DNA of 15,211 nt from Desulfomonile tiedjei (GCA_020718965.1 DYRE01000014.1:1-15211); one strand, 5' to 3'; positions 1-7,576 are shown, numbered from the stretch's first letter. Made by a program: numbers and translations. The notes: generated by a model not told the origin, from the sequence alone.

Positions 1-1
1 A

Positions 2-367
2 GCCAAAGACAAGGAGGCATATTCAGCGGCCAATAAACTTGCCAATGACGCATTTGGAAAGACCTTCTTCATGCAGATAGCTCTTTCAGCAGCCCGATTG
101 TGGCCGGCCTTTTTAGCTGTCGCATGGATGAATACCAGATTTGACGAAGTTGATTTTATAATTCCGTTTACCGGATGGACAATTGGGTTTATTCCGATCT
201 TCATATTACTTTATGTGGCCGCTTATTTTGCGTTTAAGCCTATAAGAAACAGGATTCCTTATTTCAAGAGAATCAATATGATCCTGGACAGCTACAAACA
301 CAAAACTCGTGAAATGAAAAGTCTCGCTGATCTTGACGAGAAAGCCGAAAAGCCTTCCTTACGCTAA
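2..367 (+). CDS. Unassigned membrane protein, 3' end (5' end outside window)
   Basis: The reading frame is open from the first bases of the window to a TAA at 365-367, so the Met codon at 71 is internal and the true start lies to the left. The visible 121 residues begin with a charged helix, followed by a first hydrophobic segment (LWPAFLAVAWM), a short loop, a second segment (GFIPIFILLYVAAYFAF) and a basic C-terminal tail rich in K, R and E. Two membrane helices with a cytoplasmic tail are what the sequence shows. I do not recognise the family. A helix, then a Trp-containing membrane segment, then a loop and another membrane segment is loosely reminiscent of YidC/EMC3-type proteins, but this is only an impression. 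It converges on the minus-strand membrane-protein gene ending at 442, with a 74-base gap in which I see no clear terminator. Confidence 0.7.
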   Translation, partial: AKDKEAYSAANKLANDAFGKTFFMQIALSAARLWPAFLAVAWMNTRFDEVDFIIPFTGWTIGFIPIFILLYVAAYFAFKPIRNRIPYFKRINMILDSYKHKTREMKSLADLDEKAEKPSLR

Positions 368-441
368 GCTGTTTGGGCCTGGGCTTATCTTAAAGGTGTT
401 TCTTGGTGTTGAGCAGGGAAGTTTTGCCGGAAGCTCGCTGA

Positions 442-2196
442 TTATTCGATCCGCAACACTCTGATTCCATTTGCTTCAAAAATAGGGGGGAAAGCTGATC
501 TGTCAAGAATTGCGTAGTTGTCAGTTGAACTCATCAAAAACCAGATGAAACCATTAAAAGGCTCAAAATATGAGCTTGATTCACCTAACCTGTGTGTAAC
601 GAAATCTTCGTCACGAACTATCAAATATTGTATCCCGTGTAATTTGCAGAAAGCTTTTATTTCTTCAGTCCTTGGAGAATAGTAGGCGCTGAAAAAATCA
701 AAAGTCCGTCTTTTAATCTCACTCCAATAAGGTTCAACCCATGTATGAGAAAGTTCATAAGTTGCAAAGGCTCGCTTATTTCCAAAAGTTATAACATTAT
801 CCATGAGTTCAGGCCATCCAGCTATTAACGAATCCTTGGGTGTCGTTTGCAGGAACTTGTACAGGTTCTGATCATGTGAATAATCGAAAAGCTCGACATG
901 CCTACCCTTAGCGGACGCAAACGCTAGTAGCGCCAAAAGAATCAACCACATTTTTACTCGGCCCAGTTGGATTTTTTCAAGAATGATCCGCACAGCTACT
1001 GCAAAACCAATGCAGTAGATTATGTTCAAAGTGTAAAAAAGATACCGCCGGGGAACAAACAACTTTACCAAAACCAATCTTGCGACAAAATAGAGAAATA
1101 AGGAAACTGGAATTATCATAAAAAGTCCACTCAATGCATTCCATTTAACAACAGGTTGGTAATTGACGGCCGCGTAGGCAAAAACCGCAATGGTAAATAA
1201 AGCCATTGTCCAGCCTGCTACTGGCCCCCAATAAGGAAAAGACAAGTTGAATATCCATGGCCTTATAAATTCATAAAAAACTGATGGCGTCGGATATAGC
1301 TGGTATCTGCCGAATTCCGTGTATTCACTCTTGCCTGACATTTCAGAAGAACTTATCAGGTGTCCTGTGTAGGACTGATAGTACAAAATGTTGAAGACAG
1401 TAAAAGCGACCCCGATAAGTACAGGAATATTCACCACAAAAAGTCGGCTTATAAGCTTTCCCAAGCTCAAGGTCTGTTTTGCGGCTTCTCCCGGTTTTTC
1501 CAACTCATGGCTACGGGAAGGGAAAGAAGCTCCAAACCCTGACTGGCAAATCGCGCGGCAAAGGTTATCCATGCCCTCAAATATTTTTGGAAAGACACTG
1601 CGAGCAATTTTCAAAGAAACAAGCAGAGCATGAGTGAAAAGACAAAGAAGAAAAACGTAGGGATTGAAGAAGGATTGAACAAGAACTACCAAGCCTCCCT
1701 TGAAGATGTCTCCCCGTGAAATAAAATAAAGGTAAGCGATCAATAAAGGGAAAACAAAACCCCGGGACAATCCTCCCGCCATCTGCCCCTGGAATCCAGT
1801 GAACATAAAATAGACTAGGACTACCATCCAGGCCATTAGATTGTCCCCGAACAGACGGCCCCAGGCAAACCACAAGGCTGCGGTAACCACAAAAAGTATG
1901 GCTGTGAGGATTTTTGAGAACAATAAGGGGTCAAAACACAATGAAGCGACCCGATAGATCGCTTTTACGCCGACCGGAACATAAGCTTCGGAATAATTTG
2001 CCAGGAAATCATTTTGAAATAATTCTGGATCCTGCCAGCGTTCCATCCAGAATAGCTGTTGTCGGGCATCGTCATTTATGAGGTAATGATTGGAAAAGAT
2101 GTCATAGTTTCCAACGAAGAAGACGACCGTGGCGATCCCTATAACAATAATAATAGCGCCAATGCCTCTTTCTCCGGTGTCCAATGATGCGCTCAT
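442..2196 (-). CDS. Multi-pass membrane protein with GT-C-like architecture, unassigned
   Basis: The 584-aa protein has many hydrophobic segments: one near residues 11-30, then a run of others from about residue 85 to 440. A soluble C-terminal region covers roughly the last 140 residues. After the first helix comes an extracytoplasmic loop with an acidic pair (NDDARQ, D42-D43), followed by further membrane segments. This layout resembles polytopic GT-C glycosyltransferases, which carry an acidic catalytic motif in the first loop. That assignment is inference from architecture; I see no family-specific signature. The start ATG lies in an ATGA overlap with the stop of the alpha-glucan phosphorylase gene upstream, so the two are probably translationally coupled. 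GAGG abuts the ATG directly, which is too close for an ordinary Shine-Dalgarno and fits coupling. A sugar-related membrane function would suit the neighbour but is unproven. Confidence 0.85.
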   Translation of the reverse strand: MSASLDTGERGIGAIIIVIGIATVVFFVGNYDIFSNHYLINDDARQQLFWMERWQDPELFQNDFLANYSEAYVPVGVKAIYRVASLCFDPLLFSKILTAILFVVTAALWFAWGRLFGDNLMAWMVVLVYFMFTGFQGQMAGGLSRGFVFPLLIAYLYFISRGDIFKGGLVVLVQSFFNPYVFLLCLFTHALLVSLKIARSVFPKIFEGMDNLCRAICQSGFGASFPSRSHELEKPGEAAKQTLSLGKLISRLFVVNIPVLIGVAFTVFNILYYQSYTGHLISSSEMSGKSEYTEFGRYQLYPTPSVFYEFIRPWIFNLSFPYWGPVAGWTMALFTIAVFAYAAVNYQPVVKWNALSGLFMIIPVSLFLYFVARLVLVKLFVPRRYLFYTLNIIYCIGFAVAVRIILEKIQLGRVKMWLILLALLAFASAKGRHVELFDYSHDQNLYKFLQTTPKDSLIAGWPELMDNVITFGNKRAFATYELSHTWVEPYWSEIKRRTFDFFSAYYSPRTEEIKAFCKLHGIQYLIVRDEDFVTHRLGESSSYFEPFNGFIWFLMSSTDNYAILDRSAFPPIFEANGIRVLRIE

Positions 2197-4751
2197 CCTC
2201 GAATTATTGAATCAGACCACTCTAGTGAAGGCAATGCCGGAAACTGCGGTGTCACACGTACTCCATACCCGTATAAGCCGGTTTCAGTAAGAGGTATTTC
2301 TCCCTTGAATATGAGATCTCCATTTTTGGAGGAAATATCTGAAACAGCGTCAAGCCTCTTAACATTTCTAGTCTTGAATTTATCCCAAAGATCAATGGGA
2401 CCATGTAAAAGCTCGACTTTAAATTCATCCGGACCGTGTCCCGCGGGGTAAATCCTGACCTGGACTTTAACATTTTTGCCCTTTAAATATTCAGTGTCAT
2501 TGGAAACATCGACATCCACGATTCGAATCTTCCCCCAATTCCCCTGAATTTTCTTTTTCCATTGAACCAGTTTCTTCAGCACGGAATAATTGTCCATGGA
2601 CAGAGCCTTGAAGTCCATAGCGCATGGAACATAAGAAGACTCAATGTAGTCACTGACCATCCGATGAGAATTGAAAATCGGACAAATTGTGCTTAACGAA
2701 TTCTTCATTACACTAATCCAATCACGGGGAACATCATCGGTAGCTCTTTCATAAAAAAGTGGAACAACGTTTCGCTCCAATAAATCGTAAAGTTCCTTGC
2801 TTTCTATCTCGTCCTGGTAATCTGGATTGTCATATTCTTCACCTGACCCGATCGCCCATCCGTTGGTTCCATCGTAACCTTCATCCCACCATCCATCCAG
2901 TACGCTTAGAGTTAAAGCGCCATTAGCCGCTGCCTTCATTCCGGATGTTCCACACGCTTCCAGTGGCCTGCGTGGATTGTTGAGCCATACATCAGCTCCC
3001 TGCACCATATATCTCGCAACGTTTATGTCGTAGTCCTCAATAAAGATAACCCGCCCTCTGAATGGTTCCGATTTGATGGTTTGCACTATGCTCTGGATCA
3101 ATTTCTTTCCACCATTGTCGGCAGGGTGAGCCTTACCCGCAAATATGAGTTGAACATGCTTACCTGTCTGACTAAGTATATTGGCCAACCTTTCAAGGTC
3201 TCTAAAAATAAGAGTAGCGCGTTTGTATGTTGCGAAACGTCTGGCGAAACAGATGGTGAGAGCGTCTGTGCTTAAAAGGTTGTATGCTTCCTCAATCTCA
3301 AGCGGAGACGCTGCCCGATTCTTTAACTGGTTGATCAGTCGGCGACGCGCAAAGTATATCAGTCGGCTTCGGCACCTTTCATGAGTTCTCCAAAGCTCCG
3401 TATCAGGAATCTGTTCAACCCTCCGCCAAATTTTGTCATTGTCCGGATCCTCTGTCCAGCCGGGCCCCAGGTATCTGTCATACAATCTCAGAAGATCTCT
3501 TGACACATACGATGGTATGTGGACTCCGTTGGTAATGTACCCTATCGGTAATTCCTGCTGTTCCAGTTGTGGCCACACTGCTCGCCACATCTCCCGGGCT
3601 ACACGTCCGTGCAGTCGGCTAACTCCATTGGCCCTGGAACTTAATCTAAGTCCAAGGACGGGCATCCAGAAACCCTCACTTCTGTCGCTTGGGTTTTGTC
3701 TTCCACTGGCCAGAAATTCATCGAAATCCATGCCCGTTTTTTCGACCGGAGACCGAAAGTACTTCTCCATCAGACTGCGTTCAAAGACGTCGTTACCTGC
3801 CGGAACCGGAGTATGAACTGTTAGAATGCTTTGACTGATGACAATTTGACGCGCTTCGTCGAATGTCAAACGCTCTTCCTGAACAAAATATCGTATCCTC
3901 TCCAGCAGGGTGAAAGCTGCGTGCCCCTCGTTAAGATGAAAAACGGCCGGCTGTATGCCCAAGGCTTGCAAGGCGCGAACGCCTCCAACGCCAAGCAGGA
4001 TTTCCTGCCTGATTCTCATTTCGTTGTCGCCGCCATAAAGCTGCGCAGAGATTCCCCTGAGATGTGGGGGATTTTCCTGTATGTTTGTGTCCAAGAGATA
4101 CAGTGGCACTCGGCCCACGTTGACCTTGAGAATTCTAAAGCAAACGGGTTCCCCCGCAAGATTGACCTGTAAAATCAAAACGCCGCCGGATGAGTCTGTT
4201 TGTTTTTCGAGCGGCAAGCTATCAAACTGGGTCTTCGGATAGATCTGTTCCTGCCAGCCATCCAGAGAGAGTCGCTGTTTAAAATAGCCTTCCTGATACA
4301 TCAGGCCTACCGCTACCAGAGGCAAATTGAGGTCACTCGCTGATTTCAGATGATCCCCGGCAAGCAACCCGAGACCCCCGGAGTAAATTGGCAAAGATTC
4401 AGTAATCCCAAATTCAAGAGAAAAATAGGCCGTAACAAAGTCTACAGGATGCTGTAATCGGTAAGCGTAGCGCTTGGTGTTTTTCATATAGGCCTGGAAT
4501 CTGTGAAAAACTCTTTTAGCATGCTCCAGATAGCCCGAGTCCTCACGAATCTGGTTTAGGCGTTGCCTTGAAAGACGTATAAGCGACCAAAGTGGATTAT
4601 GTCCCCCCTCACGCCAAAGGCCTTCATCCAGATAATCAAAAAGTTCGACCGCGTCTAAATTCCATGAGAACCAAAAATTGTTGGCTAGTTCGCGAAGGTT
4701 CTCCAGGTCACCTTCCATTGGGGAGACAACAACGTACTTCCGTAGAGTCAT
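2193..4751 (-). CDS. glgP: Alpha-glucan (glycogen/maltodextrin) phosphorylase, DUF3417 type
   Basis: This is a GT35 enzyme that releases glucose 1-phosphate from alpha-1,4-glucans using pyridoxal phosphate, in the cytoplasm. The 852-aa protein starts with a DUF3417-type region (residues about 10-95, with the NFWFSWN motif), as in Thermotoga-type AgpA phosphorylases. The catalytic core follows: YSGGLGLLAGDH near 123-134, NEGHAAF at 274-280, RRFATYKR at 504-511 and the PLP-site block EACGTSGMKAAANGALT, in which K606 is the predicted Schiff-base lysine. The last ~115 residues (from about 737) form a beta-rich tail beyond the core. The ATG start has GAGGGT about 7 bases upstream. The downstream membrane-protein gene overlaps its stop by 4 bases. 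The long 5' gap (4752-5192) probably carries its promoter. Family identity is secure; the natural glucan substrate is not readable from sequence. Confidence 0.95.
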   Translation of the reverse strand: MTLRKYVVVSPMEGDLENLRELANNFWFSWNLDAVELFDYLDEGLWREGGHNPLWSLIRLSRQRLNQIREDSGYLEHAKRVFHRFQAYMKNTKRYAYRLQHPVDFVTAYFSLEFGITESLPIYSGGLGLLAGDHLKSASDLNLPLVAVGLMYQEGYFKQRLSLDGWQEQIYPKTQFDSLPLEKQTDSSGGVLILQVNLAGEPVCFRILKVNVGRVPLYLLDTNIQENPPHLRGISAQLYGGDNEMRIRQEILLGVGGVRALQALGIQPAVFHLNEGHAAFTLLERIRYFVQEERLTFDEARQIVISQSILTVHTPVPAGNDVFERSLMEKYFRSPVEKTGMDFDEFLASGRQNPSDRSEGFWMPVLGLRLSSRANGVSRLHGRVAREMWRAVWPQLEQQELPIGYITNGVHIPSYVSRDLLRLYDRYLGPGWTEDPDNDKIWRRVEQIPDTELWRTHERCRSRLIYFARRRLINQLKNRAASPLEIEEAYNLLSTDALTICFARRFATYKRATLIFRDLERLANILSQTGKHVQLIFAGKAHPADNGGKKLIQSIVQTIKSEPFRGRVIFIEDYDINVARYMVQGADVWLNNPRRPLEACGTSGMKAAANGALTLSVLDGWWDEGYDGTNGWAIGSGEEYDNPDYQDEIESKELYDLLERNVVPLFYERATDDVPRDWISVMKNSLSTICPIFNSHRMVSDYIESSYVPCAMDFKALSMDNYSVLKKLVQWKKKIQGNWGKIRIVDVDVSNDTEYLKGKNVKVQVRIYPAGHGPDEFKVELLHGPIDLWDKFKTRNVKRLDAVSDISSKNGDLIFKGEIPLTETGLYGYGVRVTPQFPALPSLEWSDSIIRG

Positions 4752-4787
4752 GCACTACCCTCTTCCCGGATAAAAATGCTGAAGTCA

Positions 4788-4816
4788 TAAATACTGGAAC
4801 CATCTGAGTTTGTCTA
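4788..4816 (-). promoter_or_regulatory. Weak candidate promoter for glgP
   Basis: On the minus strand TAGACA (4816-4811) matches a -35 box at 5 of 6 positions. It is followed after 17 bases by TATTTA (4793-4788), a poor -10 box. It lies about 40 bases upstream of the glgP ATG. The -35 overlaps a short inverted repeat, TTTGT-aaatag-ACAAA. Position and spacing are suitable but the -10 is weak. Confidence 0.25.
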
Positions 4817-5032
4817 TTTACAAAGTCATGGGCTCTCGAGACAGAAGATAACATGATGCTCGATGAATCCAAATATCAAAACCTTTTGGTGGAAAACAAC
4901 GGGAAAAGCCCTTGCAAAAAGACTTTAGATTGATATACAAAAAATTGAGGCCCATTTTCCAGCGGAAACTCTCGTAAAAAAGTTGACTGAAAAGCTCTCT
5001 ATGAGTAAGCATAGCATTTAAAAGTCTGGGTT

Positions 5033-5069
5033 GTATCTCAGAGTGTCGCGGCAATCGTATCTGAGATAC
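5033..5069. promoter_or_regulatory. Palindrome plus half-copy, possible operator or hairpin
   Basis: Positions 5057-5069 read GTATCTGAGATAC, a perfect 13-bp palindrome around a central G. At 5033-5042 the sequence GTATCTCAGA repeats its left half with a different central base and also pairs perfectly with TCTGAGATAC at 5060-5069. The two GTATCT starts are 24 bases apart. A repressor with two adjacent sites would give this pattern, as would a 10-bp stem with a 17-base loop. The location, about 120 bases upstream of the response-regulator ATG and between divergent genes, favours regulation. There is no U-tract on either strand. Confidence 0.4.
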
Positions 5070-5192
5070 CTAAGTGAAACCTCAGTCTTGGTCAACATAA
5101 CTCTAAGGTAAAATCTAGCGGAATCTGTTGAATAGCTTATTAAACTCAGGGATTTGTAAGAAATAATATCCCGGAAAAAGGGGACTATCAAA

Positions 5193-5714
5193 ATGGCCGG
5201 TTCTGAAATCCTTCAAGACAAACTGATTCTAGCCGTTGATGACGAAGAAGACGTCCTAGACATTATTGAAGAGGAGCTTTCCGAGTCAGCGAATGTTACA
5301 TTACATCGGGCTACGTCATTTGAAAAAGCCCAGCAATATTTGGTTTCATACACGTATGACCTCGTCATACTTGACATCATGGGAGTTAGAGGGTTTGATT
5401 TGCTTCAGATAGCGAACAACGCCGGATTCCCGACGGTTATGTTGACAGCCCACGCTTTCACTCCCGAAGCTCTCAAAAAATCTATCGAACTCGGGGCGCG
5501 TGCATATTTACCCAAGGAAAAACTTGGATCCATAGTCCCATTCCTTGAGGATGTCTTAAAACTCAATTATTCATCTGCGTGGAAAAAGGCTCTAGATCAG
5601 GTAGGTGTCTTATTTAACAGGAAATTTGGATCTGATTGGCGAAAGTCTGAAGAAGATTTCTGGCAGGATTTTGAGAAAAAGACGACCATCAGCGACGCTA
5701 CAATAATCAAGTAG
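5193..5714 (+). CDS. Stand-alone response regulator, receiver domain plus C-terminal extension
   Basis: The 173-aa protein carries a CheY-like receiver domain over residues about 11-120. The acidic pocket is D16-D17, the phosphoacceptor is D61 (VILDIMG), the switch threonine is T85 (MLTAH) and the conserved lysine is K108 (LPKEK), so all residues needed for phosphorylation are present. The remaining ~50 residues contain aromatic and charged stretches (SSAWKKALDQVG, EDFWQDFEKK) and are too short for a typical winged-helix or HTH output domain. It probably acts through protein contacts. No histidine kinase is adjacent. GGGG ends 9 bases before the ATG and can serve as ribosome binding site. A GAAA-loop hairpin follows the stop. 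Target and kinase partner are unknown. Confidence 0.92.
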   Translation: MAGSEILQDKLILAVDDEEDVLDIIEEELSESANVTLHRATSFEKAQQYLVSYTYDLVILDIMGVRGFDLLQIANNAGFPTVMLTAHAFTPEALKKSIELGARAYLPKEKLGSIVPFLEDVLKLNYSSAWKKALDQVGVLFNRKFGSDWRKSEEDFWQDFEKKTTISDATIIK

Positions 5715-5732
5715 CTGCAGAGCCTTGAGCGA

Positions 5733-5750
5733 CCGGGCAGAAATGCCCGG
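5733..5750 (+). terminator. GNRA-loop hairpin after the response-regulator gene
   Basis: CCGGGCA (5733-5739) pairs perfectly with TGCCCGG (5744-5750) around a GAAA tetraloop, giving a very stable 7-bp stem 19 bases after the stop codon. No T-run follows, so it is not a canonical intrinsic terminator. It may stabilise the 3' end or assist factor-dependent termination. Confidence 0.45.
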
Positions 5751-5875
5751 GAATCGTCCACCGTCCCAGTCGTGCTATCTGGAATCGATAGACTCGTCTA
5801 TTCGTTATTATTATTTTCTCGTCCGGCACATTGCTAATTCCGCCGATTTCTAGATGCTTGAGGAGTCAATTTCCA

Positions 5876-5894
5876 GGTATCGACATCAGATACC
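5876..5894. promoter_or_regulatory. Inverted repeat upstream of the thiolase gene
   Basis: GGTATC (5876-5881) and GATACC (5889-5894) are perfect inverted arms with a 7-base spacer, about 90 bases before the thiolase ATG. Downstream at 5919-5924 lies a perfect TTGACA, part of TTGACACGTG, but the sequence 17 bases later (TTTTCT) is a poor -10. The arrangement suits an operator next to a weak or activator-dependent promoter. This is inference only. Confidence 0.25.
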
Positions 5895-5973
5895 ATCTCT
5901 GTGATTTTCAAAAGCAGTTTGACACGTGAATCATTTTACAGTTTTCTTTATGAGATAAATTGAGGATTTGATC

Positions 5974-5978
5974 AGGAG
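5974..5978 (+). promoter_or_regulatory. Ribosome binding site fixing the thiolase start
   Basis: AGGAG sits 7 bases before the ATG at 5986. A TTG at 5968 in the same frame would add six residues but lies upstream of this site, so the ATG is preferred. Confidence 0.7.
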
Positions 5979-5985
5979 ATTTTTT

Positions 5986-7215
5986 ATGAAAGAAGTAGTT
6001 ATAGTTTCTGGTTGTAGAACCGCCATTGGTACTTTTGGCGGAACATTGCGCGATATGCACGCGTCGAGCATTATGGCGACCACTATGAAAGCGGCCATGG
6101 AGAGGGCTGGGATCACTCCGGATATGATCGACGATGTGCGGTTCGGTTGTTGTCTCAATCCGACGGACGCGATGAATGTAACGCGTATAGGGGCTTTGAT
6201 CGCCGGAATTCCAGCCAGCGTGCCGGCTGTCACAATTAATAGGGTGTGCATATCAGGCATGGAAGCGACGCTTTCGGGCGCAGCGATGATAAAGGCCGGA
6301 GAAGCGGACATTATTCTAGCGGGCGGAGTAGAGCACATGTCAGGCGTTCCATACACTCTTGAAAAAGCCAGGTGGGGGGTCCGAATGGGAAATGACGCTC
6401 TCACAGACGCCATGACTACAGGGCTGCACTGTGGATCGCACATACTTCCTTATCCCCAGGATGGGCCGGTAGAATTTTTCAGGGGCAAACCATACATTAT
6501 GGGGCATACCGCTGAATTTGTAGCGCTCAAGCTCGGAATATCCAGGCAGGAACAGGATGAAATAGCCTTAAGGAGTCACAATAACGTGGAAAGGTCTACG
6601 AAGGATGGCTCATTTGTTGAAGAAATCGTTCCTCTTGCCGTACCTCAGAGAAAGGGAGAGCCAAAGATCTTTGACAAAGATGAGCATTTCAGGCCAGGAC
6701 TGACCATGGAAGCCCTCGCCAGGCTATCTCCTGCCTTTATCCCCAAAACTGGAACTGTTACAGCAGGCAACGCAAGCGGAATTAACGATGGAGCTTCGGC
6801 TCTCGTAATCATGTCAATCGAAAAAGCTAAAGACCTTGGTCTAAAACCTCTAGCTCGAATCAAAGCTGTTGGCATGGGAGCCTGCGACCCGACTATAATG
6901 GGGTTGAGCCCGGTGCCGGCTGTAAACAACCTCTTGAAAAAGTCCGGCATTAAACTTGGAGACTTTGAATTGATTGAGCTGAATGAAGCTTTTGCCGCTC
7001 AATACCTCGGATGCGAGAAAGAACTCAAACTCAATCGCGATATAACAAACGTGAACGGTTCAGGAATAGGGCTGGGTCATCCGGTAGGAAGCACCGGCTC
7101 TAGACTGATAGTCACCCTCATACATGGGATGAAGAACCGTAACAAGAGTCTCGGGCTGGCTACTCTTTGCGGCGGCGGCGGCGTATCAATGGCCTGCGCG
7201 ATTGAAATGATGTAG
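5986..7215 (+). CDS. Thiolase (acetyl-CoA acetyltransferase family)
   Basis: This 409-aa enzyme belongs to the thiolase family, which condenses two acyl-CoA molecules or cleaves 3-ketoacyl-CoA in the cytoplasm. The protein begins MKEVVIVSGCRTAIGTFGG, a typical thiolase N-terminus. The nucleophilic cysteine is C88 (NRVCISGMEA). The NEAF motif is present in ELNEAFAAQYL, the catalytic histidine is H365 in GHPVGSTGSR, and the second active-site cysteine is C395 in LCGGGG. All catalytic residues are intact and the length is typical. It stands alone: no hydroxyacyl-CoA dehydrogenase, enoyl-CoA hydratase or CoA transferase is adjacent, so direction and chain length cannot be inferred from context. 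It converges with the small membrane-protein gene, with hairpins between. An acetoacetyl-CoA thiolase (AtoB/PhaA-like) role is plausible; a longer-chain 3-ketoacyl-CoA thiolase is the alternative. Confidence 0.95.
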   Translation: MKEVVIVSGCRTAIGTFGGTLRDMHASSIMATTMKAAMERAGITPDMIDDVRFGCCLNPTDAMNVTRIGALIAGIPASVPAVTINRVCISGMEATLSGAAMIKAGEADIILAGGVEHMSGVPYTLEKARWGVRMGNDALTDAMTTGLHCGSHILPYPQDGPVEFFRGKPYIMGHTAEFVALKLGISRQEQDEIALRSHNNVERSTKDGSFVEEIVPLAVPQRKGEPKIFDKDEHFRPGLTMEALARLSPAFIPKTGTVTAGNASGINDGASALVIMSIEKAKDLGLKPLARIKAVGMGACDPTIMGLSPVPAVNNLLKKSGIKLGDFELIELNEAFAAQYLGCEKELKLNRDITNVNGSGIGLGHPVGSTGSRLIVTLIHGMKNRNKSLGLATLCGGGGVSMACAIEMM

Positions 7216-7218
7216 CTT

Positions 7219-7234
7219 TGCGCAATTTTGCGCA
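7219..7234 (+). terminator. Short TGCGCA hairpin just after the thiolase stop
   Basis: TGCGCA is self-complementary and occurs twice (7219-7224 and 7229-7234) separated by ATTT, so the copies can pair as a 6-bp stem. It begins 4 bases after the stop. It may act with the larger hairpin at 7263-7290. No U-tract is present. Confidence 0.3.
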
Positions 7235-7262
7235 TTATACCCGTACTTGGTTCCTTTGATTG

Positions 7263-7290
7263 CGCGCAGCAGATTAAAATCTTCTGCGCG
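7263..7290. terminator. Hairpin between convergent genes, possible bidirectional terminator
   Basis: CGCGCAG (7263-7269) pairs with CTGCGCG (7284-7290). After one mismatch, AGAT (7271-7274) pairs with ATCT (7279-7282), closing a TAAA loop. The stem of 11 pairs lies between the thiolase stop (7215) and the stop of the minus-strand gene (7302), where both transcripts need an end. Neither strand has a strong T-run after it, so it is a non-canonical terminator candidate. Confidence 0.5.
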
Positions 7291-7301
7291 TGATTCTATG
7301 T

Positions 7302-7511
7302 TTAAAAGAAAACATGAACTACCAATCTCAGGGTATAAAGCATCAGAATGGCTAGAGCTATAATGCCTATGACAGAGTGAATCCTACCACCGAGTTCCTT
7401 CCATCTGTCGATTAATGAATATTTTTTCCCTAGCTCGTTACGTTTCAGTACGAACTCATCTACTACAAGCCACGTCAAAATTATAATCAGGATTGTGCTC
7501 AGATATTTCAT
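7302..7511 (-). CDS. Small two-helix membrane protein, unassigned
   Basis: The 69-aa product has two hydrophobic segments, residues about 4-20 (LSTILIIILTWLVVDEFVL) and about 46-68 (VIGIIALAILMLYTLRLVV). A basic loop containing KYSLIDRWKELGGR joins them, and both ends would lie on the same side of the membrane. I do not recognise a family. It is flanked by a convergent thiolase and a divergent dapF, so it is a single-gene unit. There is no Shine-Dalgarno before the ATG. Instead TATAAT on the minus strand (7523-7518) ends only 6 bases upstream, which would place transcription start at or next to the ATG if that box is used, giving a leaderless message. The membrane pattern supports a real gene more than chance would, but expression is unproven. 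Confidence 0.6.
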   Translation of the reverse strand: MKYLSTILIIILTWLVVDEFVLKRNELGKKYSLIDRWKELGGRIHSVIGIIALAILMLYTLRLVVHVFF

Positions 7512-7519
7512 GATATAAT
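7493..7519 (+). promoter_or_regulatory. Candidate extended -10 promoter for dapF
   Basis: The plus strand has TGATATAAT at 7511-7519, a perfect -10 hexamer (7514-7519) preceded by the TGn extension. A weak -35, TTGTGC, lies at 7493-7498 with a 15-base spacer. Extended -10 promoters tolerate poor -35 boxes. Transcription would start near 7526, leaving a leader of about 60 bases before the dapF ATG. The element overlaps the start codon of the divergent small gene. Confidence 0.5.
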
Positions 7520-7576
7520 TATATACACGTTTTGCAGAGATTTTTCTCTAATTGAGGTCCACGGATCAATTTGGGA

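Larger units (their letters stand above)
4752..5192. other. 441-base divergent intergenic region, no convincing gene
   Basis: This gap separates glgP (leftward) from the response-regulator gene (rightward) and should hold the promoters of both. A 78-codon open frame on the minus strand (4818-5054) has no recognisable motif, no clear ribosome binding site and an unlikely composition, so I do not call it. The notable content is the palindrome pair at 5033-5069. I found no well-spaced consensus sigma70 promoter on the plus strand: TTGGTC at 5088-5093 with TAAAAT at 5109-5114 has a spacer of only 15 bases. Confidence 0.6.

Noticed and set aside
3433..4172. Plus-strand open frames inside glgP (3433-3816 and 3831-4172)
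   Set aside because: They are antisense to the phosphorylase core, where the minus-strand frame carries all conserved motifs; no independent evidence.
4818..5054. 78-codon open frame on the minus strand in the glgP/response-regulator gap
   Set aside because: No recognisable motif, no convincing ribosome binding site, unusual composition, and it overlaps the palindrome pair at its start. Treated as chance.
5931..6443. 170-codon open frame antisense to the thiolase
   Set aside because: Lies opposite a clear thiolase with intact catalytic motifs; its product is a low-complexity Ala/Ile/Pro mix with no family signature.
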